DNA of 64,000 bases from Pseudomonas sp. G.S.17 (GTDB lineage Bacteria; Pseudomonadota; Gammaproteobacteria; Pseudomonadales; Pseudomonadaceae). The notes under the pieces were generated by a model. It was not told where the DNA came from, made no database searches, and saw only the letters and a program-made list of their open reading frames with translations. The position numbers were made by a program, and so were the translations under genes. Positions within the stretch are counted from its first letter, which is position 1. The number at the start of each line of letters is the position of its first letter. The stretch spans positions 682,001 to 746,000 of the forward strand of contig NZ_CP151076.1 in NCBI RefSeq assembly GCF_038096165.1, read 5' to 3'. This document shows, in pieces, positions 37,450-46,748 of this stretch.

Positions 37450-39945
37450 ATGCCTGATTTGCTTGACCGCTACCCGCTTTCTGCGGGTACTTATCATGAA
37501 ATGCTTGAGCCCGACGGGGCCGTGCGCCCGCACTGGCAGCGTTTATATGAGCATCTGCAACGCAGCACTCCGGCGCAACTGGTCCAGCGTCAGGCGCTGC
37601 TGGCTCGGCAAATTCAGGAAAACGGCGTTACCTACAACGTCTACGCCGATCCCAAGGGCGCGGACCGGCCGTGGGAGTTGGACCTGCTGCCGCATCTGAT
37701 TCCCGCTGATGAATGGCAGCACGTCGCCGCCGGCATTGCCCAGCGTGCGCGACTGCTCAATGCGGTGCTGGCTGACCTTTATGGCCCGCAAACCCTGATC
37801 GCCAACGGCCTGCTGCCCGCCGAACTGGTGTTCGGCCACAACAATTTTCTCTGGCCGTGTCAGGGCGTTCTGCCGCCGGAAGGCATCTTTCTGCACATGT
37901 ACGCTGTGGATCTGGCGCGCACGCCGGATGGCCGTTGGTGGGTAACCGCCGACCGCACCCAAGCGCCTTCGGGTGCGGGCTATGCACTGGAAAACCGCCA
38001 GATCGTTTCCAGGGCGTTCCCGGAAACCTACCGCGACTTGCAGGTTCAGCACCTTTCGGGATTTTTCCGCGCCTTGCAGGACACCCTTGCCCGGCAGGCG
38101 CCGTCCAGCAGCGAAGCGCCGCTGGTCGTGGTGCTGACGCCCGGCCGTTTCAACGAAAGCTATTTCGAACATTTGTATCTGGCGCGCCAACTGGGTTATC
38201 CGCTGGTAGAAGGCGGCGACCTCACGGTGCGCGATGCCACGGTTTACCTGAAAACCCTGAGCGGTTTGCGTCGCGTTCACGCGATCATGCGCCGCCTGGA
38301 CGATGACTTCTGCGATCCGCTGGAACTGCGCACCGATTCGGCGCTGGGCGTGCCCGGCTTGCTGGAGGCGGTTCGTCAGGGCCGGGTATTGGTGGCCAAC
38401 GCACTGGGCAGCGGCGTGCTGGAATCGCCGGGGCTGTTGGGTTTCCTGCCGAAAATCTGTCAGCACCTGTTTGGCGAAGAACTGATTTTGCCTTCAGTGG
38501 CGACCTGGTGGTGCGGCGAGCCGCCGGTGCTGGCTCAGGCGCTGGAAAAAATGTCCGAGCTGTTGATCAAGCCGGCATTTCCTTCACAAAGCTTTGCGCC
38601 GGTGTTCGGTCGCGATCTGACTGAAGAACAGCGCTCGGCCCTCGCGCTGCGTATGCAGGCGCGACCTTATGCTTACGTGGCGCAGGAATTGGCCCAGCTG
38701 TCCCACGCGCCGATCTGGCAGCCGGATGGCGAACACCTGCAACCGCGCGCCATCGGCATGCGCGTCTACGCCGTGGCCAGCGCCGATGGCTATCGCGTGC
38801 TGCCGGGCGGCCTGACCCGTGTCGCGGCCGAAGCCGACGCCGATGTGGTGTCGATGCAACGGGGTGGCGCCAGCAAGGACACTTGGGTGCTGGGCGATCG
38901 CTCCAACGGCGGCGAACCCTGGAAAAGCCAGCGCACCCTTGGCGTGCATGACCTGATTCGCCGCGATCCGTATCTGCCGTCGCGGGTCGTGGAAAACCTG
39001 TTCTGGTTCGGCCGCTATTGCGAGCGCTGTGATGACAGCGCGCGATTGCTGCGCATCATCCTCGCGCGTTATATCGACGGCGACGATCCGGTCGCCCTTG
39101 AGGCCGCTGTGGCGCTGGGTGAAAGCCTCGGCCTGCTGCCCGACGAAGAAGAGGGCGGCGAACTGCACGAACGCTTGCTGGCCGCCTTGCTGGGCGATGA
39201 CTGGCCATTCAGCCTGCGTTCCAACCTGCAACGCTTGCAGTGGGCCGCTTCGCAAGTGCGCGGCAAGCTTTCCCGGGAAAACTGGCAGGCGCTGGTCGAG
39301 CTGCAACGCGAAGCCATGAGCCTGGAAAGCGAGGAGCCGGATTTAGGCGAGTTGCTCGATTTCCTCAACCGGCTGGTGATGTCCCTGGCGGCGCTGTCTG
39401 GCTTTGCGCTGGATGACATGACCCGTGATGAAGGCTGGCGCTTCCTGATGATGGGCCGGCGGATCGAGCGCTTGAAGTTCCTCAGCAATAGCCTGGCGGC
39501 GTTCCTGCGCGGTGTCGCGGTGTCCGATCAGGCCGGGCTGGAATGGTTGCTGGAGCTGGGTAACAGCAGCATCACCTATCGGTCGCGCTATCTGGCCGTG
39601 CCGCAGTTGATTCCGGTGCTCGACCTGTTGCTGCTCGACGACCAGAACCCCCACGCCGTGTTGTTCCAGCTCAAGCTGGTCTCGCGCTCATTGAATCGTT
39701 TGAACGAAGACTTCGGCGCGCCACGGGATGCGAGCCTTGGGACCCTGGTGCGGCGTCTGTCGAGTTTTGATCTCGGCACGCTGGAGAATCCACTGTTCGG
39801 CGAAAGCAGTGTGGATGCGGTACTTGAAGGGCTGGCCGATCTGCTGCTAAGCATTGGCGAGGCCAGCGGGCAAGTGTCGGATCGACTGGCCTTGCGCCAT
39901 TTCGCCCATGTCGATGATGTCAGCCAGCGCACGGTGTCCGTCTGA
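37450..39945 (+). CDS. Circularly permuted ATP-grasp and alpha-E domain protein
   Basis: 831 residues from ATG 37450; an upstream ATG at 37399 would add 17 residues without conservation. Residues about 1-490 are a circularly permuted type-2 ATP-grasp ligase domain (GVTYNVYADPKGADRPWELD; GRWWVTADRTQAPSGAGYAL; the nucleotide-binding MRRLDDDFCDPLELRTDSAL). Residues about 515-825 form the helical alpha-E domain, starting PYLPSRVVENLFWFGRYCER. In other bacteria the two halves are often separate proteins; here they are fused. ATP-grasp enzymes activate carboxylates as acyl-phosphates to form amides, so with flanking transglutaminases the operon could build and trim a peptide. The ribosome site is weak. 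Its stop overlaps the next start (TGATG). Confidence 0.88.
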   Translation: MPDLLDRYPLSAGTYHEMLEPDGAVRPHWQRLYEHLQRSTPAQLVQRQALLARQIQENGVTYNVYADPKGADRPWELDLLPHLIPADEWQHVAAGIAQRARLLNAVLADLYGPQTLIANGLLPAELVFGHNNFLWPCQGVLPPEGIFLHMYAVDLARTPDGRWWVTADRTQAPSGAGYALENRQIVSRAFPETYRDLQVQHLSGFFRALQDTLARQAPSSSEAPLVVVLTPGRFNESYFEHLYLARQLGYPLVEGGDLTVRDATVYLKTLSGLRRVHAIMRRLDDDFCDPLELRTDSALGVPGLLEAVRQGRVLVANALGSGVLESPGLLGFLPKICQHLFGEELILPSVATWWCGEPPVLAQALEKMSELLIKPAFPSQSFAPVFGRDLTEEQRSALALRMQARPYAYVAQELAQLSHAPIWQPDGEHLQPRAIGMRVYAVASADGYRVLPGGLTRVAAEADADVVSMQRGGASKDTWVLGDRSNGGEPWKSQRTLGVHDLIRRDPYLPSRVVENLFWFGRYCERCDDSARLLRIILARYIDGDDPVALEAAVALGESLGLLPDEEEGGELHERLLAALLGDDWPFSLRSNLQRLQWAASQVRGKLSRENWQALVELQREAMSLESEEPDLGELLDFLNRLVMSLAALSGFALDDMTRDEGWRFLMMGRRIERLKFLSNSLAAFLRGVAVSDQAGLEWLLELGNSSITYRSRYLAVPQLIPVLDLLLLDDQNPHAVLFQLKLVSRSLNRLNEDFGAPRDASLGTLVRRLSSFDLGTLENPLFGESSVDAVLEGLADLLLSIGEASGQVSDRLALRHFAHVDDVSQRTVSV

Positions 39946-40838
39946 TGAGCGCCCATTACCAGATCCTCCACGATACGCATTACAAGTACGACAGCCCGGT
40001 TTCTCTGGCTCAGCAGCTTGCGCATCTATGGCCGCGCCGCAGCCCTTGGCAGCGCTGCACTGAACAGCAATTGCTGATCAGCCCGATCCCTACGGTCCGT
40101 CGCGACGAACTCGATGTGTTCGGCAATCCGCTGACCCGCCTGGCGTTCGAACGGCCGCATGATGAGTTGCAAGTCAACGCGCGCCTGCGCGTGGAAGTAC
40201 TGAAGCGACCGCATCTGGATTTCCAGCAGTCGCCCGCCTGGGACCTGACCCGCAACGGCATGACCTACAACGCCAAGCCGATGTCGGCGGACATTCTTGA
40301 AGCCTGTCGTTATCGCTTCGAGTCGCCTTACGTGCACCTCAAGCAATCGTTCGCGGACTTCTCCGCCGTGTGTTTCCCGCTGGGCGCGCCGTTGATGCTG
40401 TGCGTGCAAGCCTTGATGGAGAAGATCTTCCGCGAATTCACCTTCGACGACGAAGCCACGCAAGTCGCGACGCCACTGGTGGAAGTGCTGGAAAGCCGTC
40501 GCGGCGTCTGTCAGGACTTCGCTCACCTGATGCTCGCGTGTCTGCGTTCGCGCGGGTTGTCGGCGCGTTATGTGAGTGGTTACTTGCTGACCCAGCCACC
40601 GCCGGGCCAGCCACGCTTGATCGGCGCGGATGCGTCCCACGCGTGGGTGTCGGTGTTTTGTCCGGTGCTGGGCTGGGTCGATTTCGATCCGACCAACAAC
40701 GTACAGCCAGCGCTGGAGCACATCAGTCTGGCGTGGGGGAGGGATTTTTCCGATGTGTCGCCGTTGCGCGGGGTCATTCTGGGCGGCGGCGTCCATGACC
40801 CGGAAGTGCGGGTGACGGTGATGCCAATCAGCGGTTGA
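39945..40838 (+). CDS. Transglutaminase family protein
   Basis: 297 residues; ATG 39945 overlaps the stop of the ATP-grasp gene. It has the N-terminal beta domain often paired with these enzymes (YQILHDTHYKYDSPVSLAQQ) and a papain-like core with Cys189 in RRGVCQDFAHLMLACLRSRG, His232 in DASHAWVSVFCPVLGW and Asp248 in FDPTNN. The catalytic triad is intact. No signal peptide. In a gene cluster with a ligase, it may be a peptidase or amidase rather than a true cross-linking transglutaminase. Last gene of the operon. Confidence 0.88.
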   Translation: MSAHYQILHDTHYKYDSPVSLAQQLAHLWPRRSPWQRCTEQQLLISPIPTVRRDELDVFGNPLTRLAFERPHDELQVNARLRVEVLKRPHLDFQQSPAWDLTRNGMTYNAKPMSADILEACRYRFESPYVHLKQSFADFSAVCFPLGAPLMLCVQALMEKIFREFTFDDEATQVATPLVEVLESRRGVCQDFAHLMLACLRSRGLSARYVSGYLLTQPPPGQPRLIGADASHAWVSVFCPVLGWVDFDPTNNVQPALEHISLAWGRDFSDVSPLRGVILGGGVHDPEVRVTVMPISG

Positions 40839-40925
40839 GGTCAGGCGGGGAAGTGGGGCGCCTGGGTCTGCCGCGTTGGCGGCAGACTTGGGCCTGGCGT
40901 GTTCGAATGAACATGCCTGCGATGA

Positions 40926-41123
40926 TCAGTTGGCGGGCTTGTCTTCAGCAGCGGTCGGCTCGGCCTCCGGCGCTTCGTCGGCAGGCTCCTGGCCTTCAAC
41001 GGTTTCGCCTTCAGCGCCAGTTTCGGCCAGAGCAGCGTTCTTCTTCTGCAGCTTTTCCTCTTTCTTCTGCTCTTTTGCCAGATCTCTCTGACGTTTGGCG
41101 AAGGAATAGTTAGGTTTAGCCAT
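40926..41123 (-). CDS. Small Lys/Glu/Ala-rich conserved protein
   Basis: 65 residues from ATG 41123-41121 on the complement, with AGGAT just upstream. The N-terminus MAKPNYSFAKRQRDLAKEQK is basic and the C-terminal half is acidic (EGETVEGQEPADEAPEAEPT), suggesting one charged helix and a disordered tail. Similar small proteins are annotated as hypothetical in Pseudomonas; no function is known to me. It is convergent with the transglutaminase operon. Confidence 0.65.
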   Translation of the reverse strand: MAKPNYSFAKRQRDLAKEQKKEEKLQKKNAALAETGAEGETVEGQEPADEAPEAEPTAAEDKPAN

Positions 41124-41251
41124 GGGCGATCCTCTGTTTAGGCGGGAAATGCCGCCATTCTGCCTGAGAACGTCAGCCGGCACACGGCGTTGTGCACCCG
41201 GCGGTCCAAAGTGCGCCGCCAGCGGGGCCATAAATCGTGTTTTTTCGCCGT

Positions 41252-41347
41252 TTAAAGCAACTCGGCAGGGGAGCGCGCGGTGCAGCCGCCACTGGCGCCA
41301 CACGCATAAGCGGCGAAGACACTACAAAACAGACTCGAAAGTAGCAT
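41252..41347 (-). CDS. Possible 31-residue small protein
   Basis: ATG at 41347-41345 on the complement is preceded by CAGGAG nine bases upstream, a good ribosome site. The product MLLSSLFCSVFAAYACGASG plus 11 residues has a hydrophobic start and three cysteines, so it could be a short membrane or secreted peptide. No other evidence of coding. The surrounding 41124-41540 stretch between the Lys-rich protein and azurin holds nothing else that I can support. Confidence 0.3.
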   Translation of the reverse strand: MLLSSLFCSVFAAYACGASGGCTARSPAELL

Positions 41348-41540
41348 GGCAATTTGCTCCTGCAAAAGTAACGATGAGGCATGCTCGCTCGTTTTACAGA
41401 GCCTGACTGTTAGATTGTCTCGATGAGCCCGATAGATGGCGTCTGGACATGAGCTGCGCCTGACGCAGGTCATTGGAACTCGCTGCTATATAAGGCAATC
41501 TTTACAGAAATATACAGAACACCTGCCTTGGAGATTCCCC

Positions 41541-41987
41541 ATGATTCGCAAGCTTGTTGCTGCCTCGCTGTTGACCCTGGTTAGTGGCCATTTATTGGCA
41601 GCTGAATGCAGCGTTACCGTCGACTCTACCGATCAGATGTCCTTCAACACCAAAGCCATTGAAATCGACAAAAGCTGCAAGACCTTCACCGTCAACCTCG
41701 AACACTCCGGCAGCTTGCCGAAAGCCGTCATGGGCCATAACTGGGTGTTGAGCAAAGAAGCTGACGCGCAGCCAATTGCCACCGATGGCCTGAGCGCTGG
41801 CATCGACAAGAATTACCTGAAGGAAGGCGACGCTCGCGTGATCGCTCACACCAAAGTGATCGGCGCTGGCGAAAAAGACTCGGTGACCTTCGACGTATCC
41901 AAGCTCGACGCGGCTGAGAAGTACCAGTTCTTCTGCTCGTTCCCAGGCCACATCAGCATGATGAAAGGTTCTGTGACGCTTAAGTAA
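41541..41987 (+). CDS. azu: Azurin
   Basis: 148 residues from ATG 41541, preceded by TTGGAG. Azurin is a periplasmic blue-copper electron carrier. A 20-residue signal peptide ([20 protein letters not shown]) gives a mature form starting AECSV with Cys3 for the disulfide. The copper ligands are present: His in MGHNWVL, and Cys132, His137 and Met141 of the precursor in [12 protein letters not shown], matching mature Cys112, His117 and Met121. I see no ANR box upstream, although azurin is ANR-controlled in P. aeruginosa. A terminator follows directly. Confidence 0.97.
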   Translation: MIRKLVAASLLTLVSGHLLAAECSVTVDSTDQMSFNTKAIEIDKSCKTFTVNLEHSGSLPKAVMGHNWVLSKEADAQPIATDGLSAGIDKNYLKEGDARVIAHTKVIGAGEKDSVTFDVSKLDAAEKYQFFCSFPGHISMMKGSVTLK

Positions 41988-42001
41988 TCGTGTCAGGAAC
42001 G

Positions 42002-42027
42002 AAAAACCCGGCAATTGCCGGGTTTTT
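42002..42027 (+). terminator. Rho-independent terminator of azurin
   Basis: AAAACCCGGCAATTGCCGGG then TTTTTT: a perfect palindromic stem ending in a T-run, 15 bases after the azurin stop. Confidence 0.88.
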
Positions 42028-42034
42028 TGCGATC

Positions 42035-42120
42035 CGTAGGACCGGCTTCAGCCGGGAGGGCGAGCGTTCCGACGATAGAGATGTGGCGAATGGATTCTCC
42101 CGGCTAAAGCCGGTCCTACG
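42035..42120. repeat. REP inverted pair (GTAGGACCGGCTTCAGCCGG family)
   Basis: CGTAGGACCGGCTTCAGCCG at the left and CGGCTAAAGCCGGTCCTACG at the right form a dyad around a 45-base spacer, between convergent azurin and the DUF1338 gene. Best example of this REP family in the window. Confidence 0.88.
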
Positions 42121-42139
42121 GAATTCATTCCAGTCAGCG

Positions 42140-43159
42140 TTATTTCGACTCAGTCATTTTGAAGATGCCCTGGGCATTGCTGCTGTCGAAATTCAGGTCG
42201 ATGCGACCCGTGTCCGGGTCGGTCTTGCGCTGAATGAACTCCACAAACGATCCCGGAACCTGGTGCTCCCGCAAGCGGCCATCGGCATCAATCAGCCCGC
42301 GTTTGACCGTGCAGGCGCGGTAAGCGGTCTGCATCACGCGACCGGAAGTCGAGACTTCGACGGTGGCTTTCATCGGGCGCTCGATGCGGTTTTGCTCCGC
42401 AACCACGGCTTCCAGATCCGCCACGCGATCGGTCAGGTGATTGAAGCTGTTGCCCTCGGTGGCAATCCAGGCCATTTCCGCGCTTTCGCTCAGCAATTGC
42501 TGATAGTCGGCGTGCTGCACGACGCCATGCTGGCGGTCAAACGCCTGATACAGCGCCGGTAACAGTTCGCCGGCTTCCTGAAGACTGCAATGTCGGGTCA
42601 GGCGCAGGCGCTGGAGGATGCTCAGGTGTTGGGCTCGCAGTGGATCGCGACTGGAGCTGACCACGCGGGTTACGGCGCTCTGGAAGGTTTCGCTGAAGCG
42701 GCCGGGGTGCAGTTCGGAGACGAAGAACTGCGCGATGTCTTCCGGCAAGTCCTGCTGGCGATAGGCCCAGCCGGTCATGTTGAGTTTGGTCAGCGGATAG
42801 GTGCGAACATCGGTGAAACCCAGCGGCTCCAGCAAGCGGATAAAGGCTTGACGTCCACGGGGCAATTCGCCGTTTTCCGGCCAGTCCACGGTGCGAATGG
42901 CGCCGTGATCGAACACCACTTTGCGACCTTGCTCGACTTGCTCGTCCACATACTGGCGACCGGCCGGCACCGCTTCCACCAGCTTATGCAGCAGGCACAG
43001 GTTCAGCGCTTCGGCCAGCCAGGCGCGATGCAGTGCTGTCTCGTTCCAGGCAAAGGCGTGCAGGCCTGCGGGGACTTCAACGTGGCGTTCCAGCCAATCG
43101 GCAGCAGGTTGGCCAACGGTGCGAGCAACGAGAGAGAAGAGACCTTCGAACGAGGACAT
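42140..43159 (-). CDS. DUF1338 (2-oxoadipate dioxygenase/decarboxylase family) protein
   Basis: 339 residues. The family includes HglS (YdcJ type), an Fe(II) enzyme that converts 2-oxoadipate to 2-hydroxyglutarate in D-lysine catabolism of P. putida. The metal-site region VFDHGAIRTVDWPENGELPR carries the conserved His, followed by QAFIRLLEPLGFTDVRTYPL, KLNMTGWAYRQQD and DIAQFFVSELHPGRF. A second conserved segment, WIATEGNSFNHLTDRVADLE, contributes the next His. At 339 residues it is shorter than HglS (about 460), closer to the short plant-like DUF1338 form, so substrate identity is uncertain. It lies about 3.6 kb from amaB/amaA, the lysine-catabolic genes beside which hglS lies in P. putida. 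Confidence 0.78.
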   Translation of the reverse strand: MSSFEGLFSLVARTVGQPAADWLERHVEVPAGLHAFAWNETALHRAWLAEALNLCLLHKLVEAVPAGRQYVDEQVEQGRKVVFDHGAIRTVDWPENGELPRGRQAFIRLLEPLGFTDVRTYPLTKLNMTGWAYRQQDLPEDIAQFFVSELHPGRFSETFQSAVTRVVSSSRDPLRAQHLSILQRLRLTRHCSLQEAGELLPALYQAFDRQHGVVQHADYQQLLSESAEMAWIATEGNSFNHLTDRVADLEAVVAEQNRIERPMKATVEVSTSGRVMQTAYRACTVKRGLIDADGRLREHQVPGSFVEFIQRKTDPDTGRIDLNFDSSNAQGIFKMTESK

Positions 43160-43286
43160 GGGTGGCGGCTCAGACTGTGAAAGTTAGGACGCTATCTAAG
43201 CCCCAATGCCCGAACCCGACAAGCGAAAAAAAACGACGGGGTCATTCCGTTTTCTATTGCCGAGTACCCATCCGCGCAGACTGGCA

Positions 43287-43378
43287 GGAGGGGACTTGTC
43301 CCCGAAGGCAATCGGTCAGGCAACGAAATAACCCGATTTTGCCGTCTGAAATGACGCCTTCGGGGACAAGTCCCCTCC
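43287..43378. repeat. Inverted repeat of a third REP-like family
   Basis: A perfect 22-bp arm beginning GGAGGGGACTTGTCCCCGAA (43287-43308) is repeated as its exact inverse complement at 43357-43378. Each arm is itself partly palindromic (GGGGACTTGTCCCC). It lies between the nadE stop and the start side of the DUF1338 gene. Confidence 0.85.
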
Positions 43379-43398
43379 TACATGTCACCGCTAGCACT

Positions 43399-44226
43399 TC
43401 ATGGCGCGTACGGCAACTCCCGCTTGTGCTGGGTTTTGCGGTACGTGTCGCAGATGATCTTGAACGCTTCTTCGCGAACCGGTTCGCCATGCAGGAAGGC
43501 GTCGATCTCGGCGTAGGTCACGCCGTGAGAGGCTTCATCCGGTTTGCCGGGTACGAGGTCTTCCAGGTCGGCAGTCGGAATTTTCTCGACCAGGGCTTCC
43601 GGCGCGCCGAAGTGACGAGCAATCGCGCGAACCTGATTTTTCACCAGGCCGCTGAGCGGTGCAAGATCGCACGCGCCATCGCCGAACTTGGTGAAGAAAC
43701 CCATGACCGCTTCGGCCGCATGATCGGTGCCGATCACCAATCCTTGGTGTGCGCCAGCAATGGTGTACTGAGCAACCATGCGCATGCGCGCCTTGGTGTT
43801 GCCGACGACAAAATCCACGGCGCTGGCATTCTGGTCTTCAAACGCTTTGATCTCGGTCGCCAGGGCTTTGACCGCCGGGCCGATATTTACCGTATGCCGT
43901 TCATCCGGCTTGATGAAATCCACTGAAGCCTGCGCCTCATGCTCGTCGTGCTGCACCAGATACGGCAAGCGCACCGCGATGAACCGATAGCTGTCGTCGC
44001 CGGTCGTGCTACGTAGCTCTTCGACCGCGCGCTGGGCGAGCAAGCCGGCAGTGAGAGAATCAACCCCGCCGCTGATACCGAGCACCAACGTCTTGAGCCG
44101 CGCGTTTTGCAGGCAATCCTGAATGAACACGATGCGCCGGGCGACTTCCGCCTGCAGCGCGCTTTCGTCTGCGAAAGGGGGATGCACCTTCAGTTGTTCA
44201 GCGATCTGGAGTTGTACGCCTTGCAT
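43399..44226 (-). CDS. nadE: NH3-dependent NAD+ synthetase NadE
   Basis: 275 residues. It adenylates and amidates nicotinate adenine dinucleotide to NAD+, using ammonia. The PP-loop SGGVDS lies at residues 52-57; [20 protein letters not shown] and [20 protein letters not shown] are conserved synthetase segments. There is no glutaminase domain, so this is the short ammonia-dependent type. It follows pncB by 47 bases on the same strand, so the two steps from nicotinate are co-expressed. Confidence 0.96.
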   Translation of the reverse strand: MQGVQLQIAEQLKVHPPFADESALQAEVARRIVFIQDCLQNARLKTLVLGISGGVDSLTAGLLAQRAVEELRSTTGDDSYRFIAVRLPYLVQHDEHEAQASVDFIKPDERHTVNIGPAVKALATEIKAFEDQNASAVDFVVGNTKARMRMVAQYTIAGAHQGLVIGTDHAAEAVMGFFTKFGDGACDLAPLSGLVKNQVRAIARHFGAPEALVEKIPTADLEDLVPGKPDEASHGVTYAEIDAFLHGEPVREEAFKIICDTYRKTQHKRELPYAP

Positions 44227-44273
44227 GATTCACTCCTTGGTAGGTTAAGAACGGCGATTCGCGTGCGAAAAAA

Positions 44274-45473
44274 CTAAGCGGTTACTTTGAACACGTGTCG
44301 CAGATAAGCGACGAAATTCGGGTCTTTGCACTGGGTCTTGCCGGGCTCATCGGAAATCTTCGCCACCGGCTGACCTGCACAGGCAGTCATTTTCAGCACG
44401 ATGCTCATGGGCTCGACACCGGGGATGTCGGCAGTCAGGTTAGTGCCAATCCCGAAGCTGACATTGATGCGACCACGCAAAGCGCGAAATATTTCCAGCG
44501 CCTTGGGTAAAGTCAGCCCGTCCGAGAACACCAGCGTCTTGGTCATCGGGTCGATGCCGATCTTCTGGTAATGAGTGATGCATTTTTCGGCCCACTGCAC
44601 CGGGTCGCCCGAATCATGACGCAAGCCATCGAATAACTTGGCGAAGTACAGATCGAAATCGCGCAGGAAAGCGTCGGTGGTGATGCAATCGGTCAGGGCG
44701 ATGCCCAGCAGGCCACGGTATTCATGCACCCAGCAATCGAGCGCGGCAATCTGGCTGTCGATCAGCCGTGGCCCCAATTGTTGATGGGCCATGATCCATT
44801 CGTGAGCCATGGTGCCCAGCGGCTTGAGGTCCAGCTTGCGCGCCAGATCCACGTTGCTGGTACCGACGAACTGGCCGGGGAAATCCTTCTTGAGGACGCT
44901 GACCACTTCTTCCTGCACTCGATAGGAAAAGCGTCGACGCGTGCCGAAGTCGGCCACTTTCAGCGCGGCCAACTCGTCGGGTTGCGCATTGGCGGTCAGC
45001 CAGTCGAATTTGCGGTGCAGCTGATCCGTGGCCTGACTGAGCAGAATCTGCGGATGGCGATGACGATTGCGCACTTCGCTGACAATCGCCAGCACCGGCA
45101 CTTCGAACAGAATCACGTGCAGCCACGGCCCTTGCAGGCGGATGCACAGCTGATCGTCTTCGATGCTGCATTTGATATAGCGGGTATTGAAGCGGAACAG
45201 ACCGAGAAACCTCAGGAAGTCCGGCTTCATGAAGTTGATGCGCTCCAGGAAACCCAATTCTTCGGCACTCAGGGACAACTCACACAGATGCTCGACCTGC
45301 TGCTGGATTTCGCCCAGATACGGCCGCAGATCCTCGCCATTGCGGCAGCGAAACTCCCACTCGACGTCGACGTTGGGGTAGTTATGCAGGACGGCCTGCA
45401 TCATGGACAGCTTGTACAGATCGGTGTCGAGCAGGTTTTGCACGATGCGATTGGAGAATGCGCTCTCGCTCAT
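44274..45473 (-). CDS. pncB: Nicotinate phosphoribosyltransferase PncB
   Basis: 399 residues from ATG 45473-45471, with GGAG seven bases upstream; the frame is open a further 13 codons. PncB turns nicotinate, PRPP and ATP into nicotinate mononucleotide, the entry of the Preiss-Handler pathway. [20 protein letters not shown] at the N-terminus, [13 protein letters not shown] with the phosphorylated-His region and [20 protein letters not shown] near the C-terminus are family signatures. Upstream partner of nadE. Confidence 0.96.
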   Translation of the reverse strand: MSESAFSNRIVQNLLDTDLYKLSMMQAVLHNYPNVDVEWEFRCRNGEDLRPYLGEIQQQVEHLCELSLSAEELGFLERINFMKPDFLRFLGLFRFNTRYIKCSIEDDQLCIRLQGPWLHVILFEVPVLAIVSEVRNRHRHPQILLSQATDQLHRKFDWLTANAQPDELAALKVADFGTRRRFSYRVQEEVVSVLKKDFPGQFVGTSNVDLARKLDLKPLGTMAHEWIMAHQQLGPRLIDSQIAALDCWVHEYRGLLGIALTDCITTDAFLRDFDLYFAKLFDGLRHDSGDPVQWAEKCITHYQKIGIDPMTKTLVFSDGLTLPKALEIFRALRGRINVSFGIGTNLTADIPGVEPMSIVLKMTACAGQPVAKISDEPGKTQCKDPNFVAYLRHVFKVTA

Positions 45474-45600
45474 TGGGTCGCTCCAGCAGGACCGGCCGCC
45501 AGACGCGGCCAAAACGAATCTGAATCAGTGTTGGTTGACGATGGCGGACATAATGCCAGTGGCGGCGGGATTGGGGGGAATGAATTCAACGCCATGGCGC

Positions 45601-45691
45601 CGTTGGAGCGAGGCTTGCCCGCGAATCGGACTTCCATTCAACACATTGCTCGCTTGAAAATATGCCTTCGCGGGCAAGCCTCGCTCCAACG
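45601..45691. repeat. REP inverted pair (CGTTGGAGCGAGGCTTGCCC variant)
   Basis: CGTTGGAGCGAGGCTTGCCC at the left and GGGCAAGCCTCGCTCCAACG at the right are exact inverse complements. Related to the GTGGGAGCGAGC family but with distinct stem bases. Between pncB and the LysR gene. Confidence 0.88.
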
Positions 45692-45706
45692 GGTATTTGC
45701 TCGCTA

Positions 45707-46597
45707 TTACCCCAACTGCTCCATCATCCACTCGACAAAATCCCGGATCTTCGGCACGTCGGCGGCGTGTTCGGGGTAGGCCATGTAATAGGAATCGGTG
45801 CTCGGCAGGGCGTATTGCCAGGGGATGACCAGTTTGCCGTCGGCCAGTTCTTCTTCCACCAGAAAGCGCGGCAGCAGTGCGACGCCGCAGCCGACCTGTG
45901 CGGCACGGATGCACATATAGAAGGTTTCGAAGCGCGGCCCGTGATAGCTGTGTTCGGTGTGATAACCCTGGCTTTCGAACCAGTCGTGCCAGCCTTGCGG
46001 GCGCGAAGCACTTTGCAGCAGCACCAGGTCGGTCAGTTGCGTCGGGTCGCTGAATGGCTGGTCCGGCAGGCAACCCGGCGCGCAGACCGGGATCAGTTCT
46101 TCGCCGAACAACTTCATGCTTTCCGCCCCCGGCCGCGCTCCCTGGCCGAAATAGAACGCCAGGTCGCAGCGGCTTTGCGCCAGATCATCGGTTTCCTGCT
46201 CGTTGACCAGATCCAGGTGGATGTGCGGATGCCGCAGCCGCCAGCCCTTGAGACGTGGCACCAGCCAGCGGGCGCCGAAGGTCGGCGGCGTCGAAACGCG
46301 CAGCACCTCGGTTTCGCCGCCATAAGAGCGCAGGAACAGCGTGGACATTTCCACCTGGCTGAGGATCTTGCGAACTTCGCCCAGATACAGCGCGCCGGCC
46401 GGCGTCAGTTGCAGGCGGCGGCGAACCCGGCGAAACAGCAAGTGCTGCACCAGTTCTTCCAGCTGCGCCACTTGCTTGCTGACCGCACTTTGCGTCAGGT
46501 TCATCTCTTCGGCGGCGCGGGTGAAGCTCAGGTGGCGCGTGACGGCTTCGAAGCATTGCAGGGCAGTGATCGACGGTAAGTGGCGTTTGTTCAGCAT
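45707..46597 (-). CDS. LysR-family regulator (GcvA type) of the amaB region
   Basis: 296 residues from ATG 46597-46595; the frame is open for 51 further codons, but MLNKRHLPSITALQCFEAVT is the standard LysR/GcvA start. The winged-helix motif covers FEAVTRHLSFTRAAEEMNLT and QSAVSKQVAQLEELVQ; the C-terminal co-inducer domain spans about 95-296. It is divergent from amaB across 151 bases, the arrangement of the regulator next to amaB in P. putida, so it probably controls pipecolate/lysine catabolism. The effector is not visible from the sequence. Confidence 0.88.
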   Translation of the reverse strand: MLNKRHLPSITALQCFEAVTRHLSFTRAAEEMNLTQSAVSKQVAQLEELVQHLLFRRVRRRLQLTPAGALYLGEVRKILSQVEMSTLFLRSYGGETEVLRVSTPPTFGARWLVPRLKGWRLRHPHIHLDLVNEQETDDLAQSRCDLAFYFGQGARPGAESMKLFGEELIPVCAPGCLPDQPFSDPTQLTDLVLLQSASRPQGWHDWFESQGYHTEHSYHGPRFETFYMCIRAAQVGCGVALLPRFLVEEELADGKLVIPWQYALPSTDSYYMAYPEHAADVPKIRDFVEWMMEQLG

Positions 46598-46748
46598 GTT
46601 CGGGCCTTTTTGCCTGTTCCGGTGCTCAGCATGAATAAACGGAATGATATCTCGCCTAATGGTCGTTTGTTGAGGCGCGTATACCCAGCTATTACTAGAG
46701 GCTGAGGATTTACCCGTATTTTCAGCATTCCCGAAATCAGGAGAGAAC
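46598..46748. promoter_or_regulatory. Divergent lysR/amaB promoter region
   Basis: Holds an interrupted dyad AAACG (46637-46641) to CGTTT (46664-46668) with TAATGG next to the right arm, a plausible LysR-type operator. Ribosome site CAGGAG lies before amaB. Confidence 0.35.

Noticed and set aside
45474..45512. Longer N-terminus for PncB
   Set aside because: The 13 extra codons have no ribosome site and no conserved residues; the ATG at 45473 has GGAG at proper spacing.
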